Shown: in pieces, positions 12,874-24,357 of the stretch
How positions within the stretch are numbered: the stretch's first letter is position 1
Layout of the letters: every line of letters starts with the position of its first letter
From: Fagopyrum homotropicum
Lineage: Eukaryota > Streptophyta > Magnoliopsida > Caryophyllales > Polygonaceae
Assembly (NCBI GenBank): GCA_033239125.1
Contig: BSWB01000005.1
Coordinates: 22,869,447-22,933,446 of the forward strand
DNA length: 64,000 nucleotides
Reading direction: 5' to 3'
Notes under the pieces: generated by a model
Seen by the model: only the letters and a program-made list of their open reading frames with translations
Databases searched by the model: none
What the model was told of the DNA's origin: nothing
Made by a program: the position numbers and the translations under genes

Positions 12874-15782
12874 GGCCCCGTTTGGGATGCAGCTTATGCA
12901 AGCTTATGGAAGCTTAAGCTTGCTTCAGCTTTCACTGTACATATTTCATGTCCGTTTGGGAAGGCTAGCTGAAGGAAGATGAAGGAACTTATGAAAGCTG
13001 AAGCAAGCTAAAGAAATGGGCATTTCCATCAGCTCCCCATGGCAAGCTTATGGGAGCTGATGGAAGATTTGAGTTTTATAATTCTCGAAATACCCTTCTC
13101 CTAAAAAATCAAAGGTTGCTAATGCCCTTTCTTGCAAGCATCTATCTTCTGTTCTCTTCTCTTGCTTTGGAGCCATCGAAGGTATCGATCTATCTTCTAT
13201 TATATTCTCTTGTTCGATCTATCTTATGTTCTCTTCTCCTCTTCGATTCTCTGTTCTTCCTTTGTTTTTTCATCTTCGATTCTTTTGTATTCTTATTCTC
13301 TCCTCTTCGATTCTCTGTTCTTGACTTTTAAGGCTTCGATTCAATTTTTGGGTCTGTTTATACTCATCAAATTTCATTTTCTTCTTCGATTCTGTAGTAT
13401 CCAACATTCGATTCAATTTTAGGGTTCATATTTTTTTGCCTACTTTCCCTTCTACATTTGCGTTTGCTCTTTAAATCGATTTTTTACTGAAATTGTTGCC
13501 TTTGCTGTTTAGGATTCATCTTTTTCTGCCTATTAAGGTGATTTAACAGCTTGTTATACACAGTTGAATTGTGCATTTGCCTTTGTTGTTCATCTTTTTA
13601 CACAGTTGACAGCTTGCTATACACAGTTTAGGGTTCATCTTTTTGGAGCCAATTTTACCTTGTACATTTGTCGATTTTTTGGAGCCAATTTTTTTTACAG
13701 TTGACACAGCTTGCTATACGCAGTTGCCTTGTACATTTTGAGACGTTATAGATATGTTCTGAATCTCTCTTTTTCTTATATCAAAACAATCAAATGTGTG
13801 GAAAGTGATGTCCGATTTGCGGTTACCTGTGTAATCGGAGATTGGAGTATACACGCATGTGTTTGAAGCTGAAGTTGTTTTCCATTCTCAAGGAACAAGT
13901 AAGACTAATGCTTCCATCAATTCAGTTGATGTTAAATATGGGCCTTGTTCCTTGATTTGCTGTCAAAATTTTGTTACGTGATTAACGAGTTAATCTGCTT
14001 AAACTTTTTTCTTGAGTAATGAGTAAATTTGGTTAAACATTTTTGGCTCATCAAGTCTTCTTTCATGAGCAGAGCATGCATACATGATTCCTATGTTTTT
14101 TCTAGTTAAATGATGAACTTCATGACAGTGTACGCTGAATGCCATGACAATGGATGTTTGCGCTCAAGTGTATGATAAAATGTCAATCAGAGTTAGGGTT
14201 CTTGGTAAGTTAAAAATGCTTGTCATGTGGTAAATTGTGGTGTTGATCTATCAAGTGCCATGGATTGCCATAGACGACATAAAGTGCGTGAAATGCATTC
14301 CAAAGCCACATAAGCGATCGCAGGAAACCTTCTGGATTTGGTACCCTGTCTTGGTTTCCAAACTGCCTAACTGGGGTGAAAGGAATGCTAATATTCTTTT
14401 AATCTTTTATGTGACTAGTATTCAACATGTTCGATTCTGCTTGAACCATTTCTCCACAGATGTCTATGTGGGCAATCCTAGTAGCCATGACTGGTTTGAG
14501 AAGCAAACTCATGGCAACCTCGACATTTCTTGCGCTTCTTGGATGGATTGGTTCCATGGCGGATTATAGTTTCAAATTGAGCATCATCTTTTCCCAAGGA
14601 TGTGTAGATGCCAACTTAGAAAGATCTCTCCTTTTCTGAAGGATTTGTGCAAGAAGCACAATCTGTCTTACAACTGCGCCTCATTTTGGAAGGCGAACTT
14701 GATGACCATTGATGTGCTCCGCAGGGCTGCATTGCAGGCTCGTGATCTTACTAACCCAGTTCCTAAGAACATGGTCTGGGAGGCTGTTATCACTCATGGG
14801 TGAGGGAGGGTCATCAGGCAAATCAGCTTTTGTATAAGCTACTACTAGTTATTTATTAATAAGTTTTTACTTATGTATTCTTTTTGAGGTATGAATATGT
14901 GTTCATCTTTAGAGGATTAGACAATGAATGAAGTGTGGCTAATCTATATAATGTTTGATATTTTGTTTCAATTCTTTATCTTGTTCACTAGATCATACAT
15001 TGTAATATTTCACTTCAAATTTACAGCAGATCGAATTGTATATTGCTGAACAATGTGAATCTGGCCCTGAATCTCTATGAATGAAATTTGTCAATAGGAT
15101 CAATGCTACATTTTTGGATTCTAAAGGTTTGGTTTAATAAAATCAACTTACAAATTTGAAATAATAAATTTATATTTTAATTAATCACAATACACATTAT
15201 TATAATATTTTAACATTATGTTATAATAATGTTTAACAACAATCTAGTTTAATATTTACAAAAAAATAAAATTAGAATATAAACAAAATAATAATCTATT
15301 GACAAAAAATATATTGAAATATAAATGACCATAACCAATTAATTTATTGAGCTGCTACAACATAAAATATACATATAAAACAATAATATTTTTGTCAAGA
15401 TTTAAATTAATATTTTTATGATTTATTTCATTTCATATCTATTTATAACCATTAAACTATTAATTATTTTAGTGTTCCAAGTCAAAATACAAGTTCGAAT
15501 TTTGTTAAATAAACAAAATAATTATCTATTGACAAAAATATTTGGCCATAATATAATTCTTTTATGATTTAATTCTAATACAACATCTTCTACATATAAT
15601 TATTTCTATTACAATAAAAAAAAATAACAACTAAGCCCTTTTCGGTAATTTTACATTTCAATCAGTTTTGGTCAGCTCTAACTTCCCAAACGCTATACTA
15701 GCTTATTACAAACAACCAGCTACTTATATCAGCTTGAAGTTCAGCTTCAGCTTCATTCAGCTTCTGCTTTCCAAACGGACCC
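12874..15782. mobile_element. Nested TIR transposon carrying a captured gene fragment
   Basis: Termini are GGCCCCGTTTGG on the left and CCAAACGGACCC on the right, imperfect inverted repeats that continue into related GCTT/AAGC-rich subterminal sequence. It is flanked by AAT on both sides (12871-12873, 15783-15785), while the right LTR has a single AAT, so this is a clean insertion with a 3-bp target duplication. This end form and duplication size fit PIF/Harbinger. I see no transposase or Myb-like frame, so it is non-autonomous. Cargo: a pyrimidine-rich segment at 13130-13340 that looks like a plant 5' leader, repeated phrases at 13560-13740, and a desaturase pseudogene at 14309-14803. The right third is plain AT-rich DNA. 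Confidence 0.85.
14309..14803 (+). pseudogene. Sphingolipid delta-8 (LCB) desaturase fragment, C-terminal part
   Basis: The intact family hydroxylase-desaturates long-chain bases in the ER with an N-terminal cytochrome b5 domain and three histidine boxes. Here only the last about 164 codons remain: WIWYPVLVSKLPNWGER, the conserved QHVRFCLNHFSTDVYVG, DWFEKQTHGNLDISC and SWMDWFHGGL, then a TAG stop at 14567-14569. Reading on in the same frame gives FQIEHHLFPR (third histidine box), CKKHNLSYNCASFWKAN and the family ending NPVPKNMVWEAV-ITHG with its natural stop at 14801. So a single in-frame stop, where the family has Gln, interrupts an otherwise open C-terminal region. The b5 domain and the first two histidine boxes are absent. 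It lies wholly inside the nested transposon, so it was captured as a gene piece. Confidence 0.9.
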
Positions 15783-16796
15783 AATGTATGAGATGATAAG
15801 CCTTTTGAGGCATGCGATATGATGATGACCTGTAAAGGTCAATAGTATGTAAATTGTTAAGACTCTGAGCTAACCATTAGCCAGGTCGCTAGCTATTGCA
15901 GTGAATGCCGGAGCTCGGCCAAGCCCGGATCACTTGCGTTTGTATAAGAATGACACCGAGTCTGATGGACTTCAGGCTCGGGTCGCACACCTAATGAAAA
16001 TGATAAATGTTTGCATTAACATGAATGGCAAAATGTTGCATGTGGTTAGGGGTTAAGACCATAACCCACCACGAGAAAGCCTGGCCCGTAGACTTGATCA
16101 GTCTGGCTACGACCTAAGAGCAAATGTCTGAATTAACCTAATCTGTGTAATGGTGAGCTCACACGAAAGCCAGAACCGTATAAGCAATGATTCCGGATTT
16201 GGTCCGGGATCGCAAATTGTAAATTGCATACTGCATTCACGTGCATCATTCATAAAAGCATGATATCATCTCATGAGCACGGTATATGGTATTTGAATAT
16301 ATTTGTTGTATAGTGATGTGATGATATAATCTCTCGTGGATAGATTATGATCGGTAGCTAACGGTTTTAAACCAAATCTTTTTAGGTAATGCTGATCATA
16401 GGAACGCTTCAGGGATGTCAGCTGCAGGGTGTGGACAGCTGAGGCAGTGTTAACCCAAGGGTTGGTTGAACTACTTTTGAAACTAATCGCTTGCAAGCGA
16501 GTCTTTTGTTGGTTGTGTGCAACTGTGCACACATGTTGATTTCAGGCTGAAGTTTTAAGACACCTGTTCAGGTGTCATGTTTTCAAGTGTCGTTTTGGGA
16601 TATACATACTAACTGCATGCACGATTGTTATGTAAATGTTTTCTAAATGATAGGTTGAATGTTTTCATTATTTCTTCGTGCTTCTTGTTGCAAGGTCCTA
16701 TTTGTGAAGTTGTTGTCAGGCTAACTGATGGGACCCACTGTGTGGTCCTTAGCCTAGTGACGTCTTGGGTTACTTAAAACTCGGGTCGTTACAATA

Positions 16797-16808
16797 TGGT
16801 ATCAGAGC
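16797..16808 (+). promoter_or_regulatory. Primer binding site, initiator tRNA-Met type
   Basis: TGGTATCAGAGC, three bases after the left LTR; it matches the complement of the plant initiator methionine tRNA 3' end, the usual primer for this lineage. Confidence 0.93.
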
Positions 16809-17439
16809 TTAGGTTGACAACAAGGGCACATGTGACTTGAGATGAGACATGATAGTTCAACCTAACTACAACCTAGTCCGGGTTGGTTTTGAAAGGACAT
16901 TTAAGTTTTTAAAAGATTTTGGAAATTACTAACATATGGTTTTAATGAATTTAAAATCATATGCATAGTTGGGATTATGGGTAAAGACACTGCCTTCCAC
17001 TCCTCAACGTGACTCCTTGTAAGTGTAGTTCTCTCTCTCTAACTTGTTAAGATTATAGTATTCTTATAGATATCACAATTGTTATAAGTAGTGGATATAT
17101 ATGAAGAGAGAACGATCGTGAATGTTCCGGTTTGTCGAAACCGTATTAAAGGCAACCGTAAGCGTTTTGATTAAGAGACAAGGAAGTTGCAGCTTCATTA
17201 CGAGTATGTCAATGGGAGCACAATGTGCAAGTGTTTTAGTGGAAGTACGACAAGCTAGAAGTACATGAGAGTATAATGTTTAAAGTAAGTGGTCAAGGTA
17301 AAGTACTTCTACCCATCGAGTTACATGAGATGTGAAGATGCAAGAATATAAAATTAGAAAGGGCTATTGCTACGATAGAAACGCAAGGGCAAGCACGAGT
17401 TATTGAACCCCAAACACAAGAGTTTCATAGGAGGAATAA

Positions 17440-18070
17440 GAAGGTAGTGAACTTCATTAGAGAAGTGACTAAGGCCATCAAAAGAAGAGATGTGTTAGTA
17501 TTTGCAGGAGCTTATGTAATGCAAGTTGATTGGCGGTTAAACCACATAACCATGACTTTTGGGGACATTGGAGAGCTAGAAAAGTATAAGATGAAACTTG
17601 CAGCAACCTTCATGCCGAACATTGGTGCATATTGGTGGATGAGAAATTGTGCAATCATCGTGGATTACGAGACTTTCAAGAGTCAGATTTGGACTAACTT
17701 GTACGTTAAAGTCTTTCCTGGAAGAAACATTTGGAGGTTCTCCTAGGAGGGAGATGATTTTCACGAGGAGTATACATTGTTGGATGAGAATGCACCACTT
17801 TATGATCAATTGATAAGATTGTTTATGATAGGATGAAACGACCTCTTAGTTGGTGTTGTCACCTAAGGTATGACGTTATTGGAGTATTAGGAGAGGATAA
17901 TAAAGCTTGAAGCAAGACAAGGCTTTAGGAAAGAGGTGGATTCCTATACTAGTGGAGGAAAGAGGCAGAAGTCTACTCCAAGTTTCTTGAACCTGCGAGT
18001 ACGAGACGTGTGAGTCAAGAAACAAGGTCTTCTCCACAACCATGATCATAAGAGAAATTGGAGGGAAGAA
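17440..18070 (+). pseudogene. Gag remnant of the gypsy element
   Basis: The frame at 17447-17746 carries a retrotransposon-gag-like pattern (VDWRLNHI, KLAATFMPNIGAYWWMRN, DYETFKSQIW). A related reading continues in other frames to about 18070 past several stops. The same segment recurs at 30501-30770 and 31850-32130, where it is also broken. It cannot give a full gag protein. Confidence 0.75.
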
Positions 18071-18303
18071 CATTTTAAATTGTGGAGACCTAAATTATTA
18101 CAAGAAGGATTGATCAAAAAGTCCAACTACATGTTTCAAATGTAGTTAACCTAGAGATATGATAAAGTTTGTGAGGCTAGGGCATAATGTTAACTCAAGG
18201 ATCTTGTCCTAATGTGAGAGGTGGAGAAAGTCAAAGTTTACGTGGAAACTAGGCAAGTAAAGTAGCCAACCGATATCCTTATTACCGGATTGATAATGAT
18301 GAC

Positions 18304-20040
18304 GTGATTCTAGGCATCGATTGGATGATCAAGTATATGGATAAGATAGATGCGGAAATGCTAACAAAAATGATGTTAGCCAAAGATAATACTTGTCATG
18401 TGTTCAAAGGAAGTGAGCTACAAGACCCGCTAGTGATGATCTCTACGATGAAAGCAAGTAAGCTGGTAAGGAAAGGATGTGAAGCATATTTATGTTATGC
18501 TTTGGAGAAAGAAGGAAAGATTCAATTGAAATACATTCCAGTTGCACGCAAGTTTAAGGATGTTTTTCAAGATGAATTACTTGGATTTCCACCTACTAGG
18601 CAAGTTGACTTTAGAATCGATCTAGAGCCTGGAACTAGATCAATTTCTAAAGCTCCGTACAGAATGGCACCTGTGGAAATGCTTGAGTTGAAGAAGCAAT
18701 TGGAAGAATTGACAGATAAAGGATTTATTCGGCCAAGTGTATCACCATGGGGAGCACCAGTATTGTTCGTGAAGAAAAAAGATGGTACAATGAGGCTATG
18801 TATCGACTATAGAGAACTGAATAAGATGACGATTAAGAACAAGTATCCACTGCCACGAATTGATGATTTGTTAGATCAGTTACAAGGAGCAAAGGTGTTC
18901 TCCAAGATAGACCTACGGTCAGGCCATCACCAGTTGAAGATTCAAGAAGATGACATCCATAAGACAACATTCAGGACTCGGTATGGACACTACGAGTTCG
19001 TGGTTATGCCATTTGGATTAACCAACGCACCTGCTGCGTTTATGGAATTGATGAATCGGATCTTCATTGGATACTTGGATAGGTTTGTTGTGGTCTTTAT
19101 AGATGATATATTGGTTTATTCACGAAGTAGTGAAGAGCATGCAGATCATTTGAAAGCAGTTCTTCAAGTATTGAGGAAAGAAAAGCTTTATGCTAAGTTG
19201 TCCAAGTGTGACTTCTGGATGAAAGAAGTAACATTCTTGGGACACATGATTACTGCAGATGGATTCAAAGTTGACCCATCCAAAATCGAAACCGTGCTAG
19301 CATGGGAACCACCCAAGAATGTCAAAGAGATACGTAGTTTCCTAGGATTAGCAAGATACTATAAACGTTTTGTAAAAGGGTTTTCCATCATAGCAAGACC
19401 TATGACCAATCTACTTCAGAAGAAGGCAAAGTTTATGTGGACGGAAAAGTGTCAAGCAAGCTTTGAAGAGATAAAGAAAAGGTTGACTACTGCACCTGTG
19501 TTAGCTCAGCCGAATGGAACACTAGGGTTCATTGTTTACAATGATGCATCTAAAATGGGCTTGGGATGCGTCTTGATGCAAAATGAAAGAGTCATCACCT
19601 ATGCATCAAGACAACTGAGACAATATGAGCAGAACTACCCTACACATGACTTGGAGTTAACAGTAGTAGTTCATGCACTTAAGATTTGGCAGCATTACCT
19701 ATTTGGGACGACGTGTAAGATCATGACAGATCATAAGAGCCTAAAGTACATTTTCACTCAAAAAGAGTTGAATATGAGACAAAGAAGGTGGTTAGAGTTG
19801 ATAAAGGATTATGACTTAGAGATACTATATCATCCTGGTAAAGCTAATGTGGTGGTTGATGCTTTGAGTAGGAAGTCAGCTCAAGAAAAAGCGATTGCTC
19901 GATTAACTGTACAAGTTGAAATACAAAAAGATCTGATTTATAGTGGTAGAGAGAAATGTGGGTTTAGAAAGACCAAGGGTATTTGTGTACCTTGGAGATC
20001 ATGCCTAGTTGGATGGAAGAGATCCAACATAAACAACTAA
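18304..20040 (+). CDS. Gypsy pol: protease end, reverse transcriptase, RNase H
   Basis: The frame is open over 578 codons. It starts at the protease-linked motif ILGIDWM. The RT domain follows with VSPWGAPVLFVKKKDG, RLCIDYRELN, FSKIDLRSGHHQ, MPFGLTNAPAAF and the catalytic FIDDILVYS. The RNase H domain has YNDASKMGLGCVL, the Glu in LELTVVVHAL, TDHKSLKYI, and ends at HPGKANVVVDALSRK. The ATG marks only where the frame opens; in an intact element this would be part of a gag-pol polyprotein. The stop at 20040 cuts off the integrase. Confidence 0.9.
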   Translation: MILGIDWMIKYMDKIDAEMLTKMMLAKDNTCHVFKGSELQDPLVMISTMKASKLVRKGCEAYLCYALEKEGKIQLKYIPVARKFKDVFQDELLGFPPTRQVDFRIDLEPGTRSISKAPYRMAPVEMLELKKQLEELTDKGFIRPSVSPWGAPVLFVKKKDGTMRLCIDYRELNKMTIKNKYPLPRIDDLLDQLQGAKVFSKIDLRSGHHQLKIQEDDIHKTTFRTRYGHYEFVVMPFGLTNAPAAFMELMNRIFIGYLDRFVVVFIDDILVYSRSSEEHADHLKAVLQVLRKEKLYAKLSKCDFWMKEVTFLGHMITADGFKVDPSKIETVLAWEPPKNVKEIRSFLGLARYYKRFVKGFSIIARPMTNLLQKKAKFMWTEKCQASFEEIKKRLTTAPVLAQPNGTLGFIVYNDASKMGLGCVLMQNERVITYASRQLRQYEQNYPTHDLELTVVVHALKIWQHYLFGTTCKIMTDHKSLKYIFTQKELNMRQRRWLELIKDYDLEILYHPGKANVVVDALSRKSAQEKAIARLTVQVEIQKDLIYSGREKCGFRKTKGICVPWRSCLVGWKRSNINN

Positions 20041-21135
20041 GTTCCTTGATCTAACCAAGGTGAGGTTAATGATCACGAATGATGAAAATTTAGATTCTTT
20101 ATCAACGACGACAATATGATTGGATACCAAGGAAGAATATGTATGCCTCAAGATGATGAGATTAGAAGAAATATTCTTGTTGATGTTCATACAACACCAT
20201 AGTCGAATAAGATGTATCAAGATATTATGCCATACTTCTGGTGGAAAGATATGAAGAAGGATAATTAAATGGTTGTGGCATGTTGTCAAACATGTCAACA
20301 AGTTAAGATTGAACAACAAAGAATAAGTTAGTAGAGGAATTGGGAATCAGATAGTCATATTACAATGAGTTCCTAAGACCATAGTTTCAAATTGAGATGG
20401 ATGATTTACTTCCAAATTTTGGAATCGAATACATATAGTAATGGGAACCAAGTTAAATTTTACAATAGAGTTTCATCCACAGTCGGATGGTCAGTCAAAA
20501 AGGATTATTCAAACCTTGAATGACTTGTTGGGGTCTTGTGTACTTGATTGGGGGCTAGTATGGCCACATTATTTACCATGAGCCGAGTTCATTTACAACA
20601 AAAGTTTGGCATGCATCCATTGGGATGGCACCATATGAAGCACTGTACGGAAGGAAATGTCGAACCCCATTGTGCTGGGATGAGCTTGCCGATGTCATTG
20701 ATACGGCTCAAGACAAAGTTAAAAGTGATATTGAAAAAGTTGCTTTGATTCGAGAAAGGATGTTGGTTTGCACAGAGTAGACAAAAACCTTATGTGGATA
20801 AGCGCCGACGTCATCCGCTAGAGTTTGAAACAGGGACACACGTTTGGCTAAAAGTTTCACCGACTCGTGGAGTCAAACGGTTTGGTATCAAGGGGAAGTT
20901 AAGTCCTCGGTATATTGGACCGTTTGAGATTTTGGAAAAAGTTGGTAAAGTGGCTTATCGTTTAGCATTACCGCCAACAATGGATGGAGTACACCCAGTG
21001 TTTCATGTATCACAACTAAGAAAGTATCAACCATATCCGAGTCATGTACTCAACTATGATGCTATCAAGATAGAGCTTGATGAGACCTATGTCAAGTTCC
21101 CTATGGCCGTGTTAGACAGAAAGAAGAAGAAGTGA
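20041..21135 (+). pseudogene. Broken integrase region of the gypsy element
   Basis: Pieces of the zinc-binding region (PYFWWKDMKKD, then CCQTCQQVK after a stop at about 20266) and the late core are visible, but most of the catalytic core is missing. In the DGQSE motif the catalytic Glu is Lys (DGQSK near 20490). The C-terminal part is open again at 20794-21135 and holds the lineage signature PRYIGPFEILEKVGKVAYRL. No functional integrase can be made. Confidence 0.85.
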
Positions 21136-21527
21136 AGGAATAAAGAAATTCCTTTAGTGAAGATCTAGTGGTCCCAAAGGAGAATGGAAGAGGCTATATG
21201 GGAAACGGTTGAACACATGGAGAGAAATTATCTAGAGGTGTTTAGTTCTTTGATCGGTGATTGGGATAGAGACAAGAATTAGTTCCTAACTTTTCCACTA
21301 ACTAATGTGCTTATATGGTTCAATGTTTATGTGATTTATGTGTGTGTGAATTGATTTGTGTTTGCTAACATAGGAAGTGATAGACTTCCCCAGTGTGAGC
21401 GTGATGGCCCCGCTAATGTGATAATAATCTATGCTTGCACAAAATGCAAAGATAGGTTAATTATGTGATTGACGGATTCAGTCTTCTGATGAGCTGTGTA
21501 CTAAAGTTTCGGGACGAAACTTTTTGT

Positions 21528-21541
21528 TAAGGGGTGTGTGA
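21528..21541 (+). promoter_or_regulatory. Polypurine tract region before the right LTR
   Basis: TTAAGGGGTGTGTGA ends one base before the right LTR, the position of the plus-strand primer. Confidence 0.7.
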
Positions 21542-24091
21542 TGTAAAAGCTAGGATTTTCGAATCCTAATAAAGGATGATTAAGAGTGATTAAGTTAATC
21601 ATCGATAACAATTGACTCATAACTCGCGAATTGTGTGTAGATGACGAGTATGAATTTCACCATTATGATTTTGGCGTGAATTTGGACATATGGGGGAAAT
21701 TTTAATTTTTTCCTCCGGGGAATAATTTTTACCATCTGGTATTATTTGGAGCATTTGGGGGCTTCAATTAATAAAATTGTAGTTGAGAGAAATGATCAGG
21801 ACATCGGATATGTTCTACATATGAAATAATTTGGAAAGGCAAAATGGCCAAAAGAGTCGCTATTTCGTTTCTTAGCGGGTAAGAAAGACGACTTAGGAAT
21901 ACGCGTTTTCCGAGAAAGTTGCGGAATAATTATCCAAACAATATGTCAGATTTATTATTCCAATTTCGAGAAGTTTGGAGAAGGGGCTCAAACCGCCTTT
22001 GGATCGGTAAAAAGATAACTATCGACTTTGTTAAAAGGATAATTATCGACTTCGCTATAAATAGCGGAAATTCTTTTATTAATTCATTTCCTTTCACGTT
22101 TCCTCGTAAAAGCTCTGATTTCTCTCAACCTTCAAATTCAGATCTACTCTTCGTTTGTAATCCGATTTCAATTCCGTTTGAGTTTTCGGATTCCTCTCTT
22201 CGTCCTCTTCATTTTGGTACCGAGTTTCTGCGTTTCCGTTGAAGTTAAGGTCAGGTCGAGCCTCCCCCTTATATGGACGGTCCCGTCGCTCAGATTCCGG
22301 TGAATCTGATGGTGTTCGAGCGTAGCCAACGTCGTTGTGATTCCGAATCTTCTTTCGGATCGTCAATCGGGTTAGTAACGATTAAGTTATGAATTTATTC
22401 GTTTTCAGTATTGCGATTTGACCTAAATTGACCTTAGGCTTGTCAAAATGGATAATTGGAAATTTCATTATACTCGTTACTTTATTATGGTGATTATGGG
22501 ATATTTGTTTGATGAGATCTGATGACAGTTGGGTTCAGAAACTGCCCGCGGGCAAAATGTTATTCTGGTGAAATTTAGTTAATTAATTAAAGATTAATTA
22601 ATTAAATTAGGAATCTAGAAAACGCTATAAGCTAATTAAATTCAAAGGAATGAATTTAATTGATGTTTGAAGCAAGAAGTTTAATACGAGGATATGATAT
22701 TCTCGACATGTGGTGTGAAGACGGTAAACTAACTATAGCTTAGTAGCTCAGTGAGCGTATCCAGGTAAGTCTTCGGACTTACTTAGCTTCGATCTGCAGA
22801 AACCCGTGCCTGAGAGATTTATATCTCACTCTGTGATATGTGTTGTTGTTTTGAAATGTCTTGTTGTGTTGAAATGTGAATGTTGATATGCATTGAGATG
22901 TGTTATGTGTAAAGCATGCTTGATGTGTTTTATGATGAAAATGACGTTATGATGTGTAAAGCATGCTTAATGTTGTTGTGATTATTATCATGTCATAATT
23001 ATAAGAAATGGTTAAATGAACATGTGTTAGCCTATTGAGGCGTGCTATTGAATGACATGATAAGCTTGTTGAAACATGATAATGTATGAGATGATAAGCC
23101 TTTTGAGGCATGCGATATGATGATGACCTGTAAAGGTCAATAGTATGTAAATTGTTAAGACTCTGAGCTAACCATTAGCCAGGTCGCTAGCTATTGCAGT
23201 GAATGCCGGAGCTCGGCCAAGCCCGGATCACTTGCGTTTGTATAAGAATGACACCGAGTCTGATGGACTTCAGGCTCGGGTCGCACACCTAATGAAAATG
23301 ATAAATGTTTGCATTAACATGAATGGCAAAATGTTGCATGTGGTTAGGGGTTAAGACCATAACCCACCACGAGAAAGCCTGGCCCGTAGACTTGATCAGT
23401 CTGGCTACGACCTAAGAGCAAATGTCTAAATTAACCTAATCTGTGCAATGGTGAGCTCACACCAAAGCCAGAACCGTATAAGCAATGATTCCGGATTTGG
23501 TCCGGGATCGCAAATTGTAAATTGCATACTGCATTCACGTGCATCATTCATAAAAGCATGATATCATCTCATGAGCATGGTATATGGTATTTGAATATAT
23601 TTGTTGTATAGTGATGTGATGATATAATCTCTCGTGGATAGATTATGATCGGTAGCTAACGGTTTTAAACCGAATCTTTTTAGGTAATGTTGATCATAGG
23701 AACGCTTCAGGGATGTCAGCTGCAGGGTGTGGACAGCCGAGGCAGTGTTAACCCAAGGGTTGGTTGAACTACTTTTGAAACTAATCGCTTGCAAGCGAGT
23801 CTTTTGTTGGTTGTGTGCAACTGTGCACACATGTTGATTTCAGGCTGAAGTTTTAAGACACCTGTTCAGGTGTCATGTTTTCAAGTGTCGTTTTGGGATA
23901 TACATACTAACTGCATGCACGGTTGTTATGTAAATGTTTTCTAAATAACAGGTTGAATGTTTTCATTATTTCTTCGTGCTTCTTGTTGCAAGGTCCTATT
24001 TGTGAAGTTGTTGTCAGGCTAACTGATGGGACCCACTGTGTGGTCCTTAGCCTAGTGACGTCTTGGGTTACTTAAAACTCGGGTCGTTACA
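21542..24091 (+). repeat. Right LTR, uninterrupted (2,550 bp)
   Basis: Starts TGTAAAAGC directly after a purine-rich tract and ends CGTTACA before the ATATG target duplication. It shows the empty site of the nested transposon (GATAATGTATGAG near 23080). Confidence 0.95.
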
Positions 24092-24096
24092 ATATG

Positions 24097-24357
24097 GTAT
24101 GATAGTATGGGGTATGTCTATTTTGCGAGCTTTGCCTATAAGAAGTGTTGAATTTGTTCGTGAGAAGAGTCGGGGATAGGTAATTGAAATCTAAAAGCTC
24201 GAAAAATAACAACAATCAATCATTAGTATAGTTACTTTTTCACGTTATATGGTACAATAGTATGGGGTATGTCTATTTTGTGAGCTTTGCCTGTAAGAAG
24301 TGTTGAATTTGTTCGTGAGAAGAGTCCAGGATAGGTAATTGAAATCTAAAAGCTCTA
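24097..24357. repeat. 155-bp tandem repeat, right part
   Basis: This completes the third unit (24097-24211, 115 bp; 40 + 115 = 155) and carries most of a fourth (24212-24357). The exact arithmetic confirms the insertion point and the 5-bp target duplication of the element between. Confidence 0.95.

Larger units (their letters stand above)
11331..16793 (+). repeat. Left LTR, split by a nested transposon
   Basis: This is the same sequence as 21542-24091 except for an insertion of 2,909 bp at 12874-15782 plus its 3-bp target duplication; removing both leaves 2,551 bp. The short open frames it contains recur in the right LTR because the LTRs are copies, so they are not taken as genes. Confidence 0.95.
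11331..24091 (+). mobile_element. Ty3/gypsy LTR retrotransposon, Tekay/Del-like, defective
   Basis: A full-length chromovirus-type element with 2.55-kb LTRs (11331-16793, enlarged by a nested insertion, and 21542-24091). LTRs start TGTAAAAGC and end CGTTACA. Five-base target duplications ATATG flank it at 11326-11330 and 24092-24096. The primer site matches initiator-tRNA-Met and a purine tract precedes the right LTR. Inside are a decayed gag, an open protease-end/RT/RNase H frame and a broken integrase. The integrase end shows the pattern GPFEILEKVGKVAYRLALPP and HPVFHVSQLRKY typical of the Tekay lineage. By a hand count the LTRs differ at about 30 of 2,550 positions (about 1.2%), so insertion is recent, although gag and integrase are already broken. 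It was probably moved in trans by an intact relative. Confidence 0.93.

Noticed and set aside
16266..16532. 88-codon minus-strand frame, repeated at 23564-23830
   Set aside because: Same reason: it is LTR sequence present twice by origin.
24097..24357. Possible CRISPR-like or regulatory repeat
   Set aside because: It is a plain 155-bp tandem repeat cut by a retrotransposon; the genome is a plant's.
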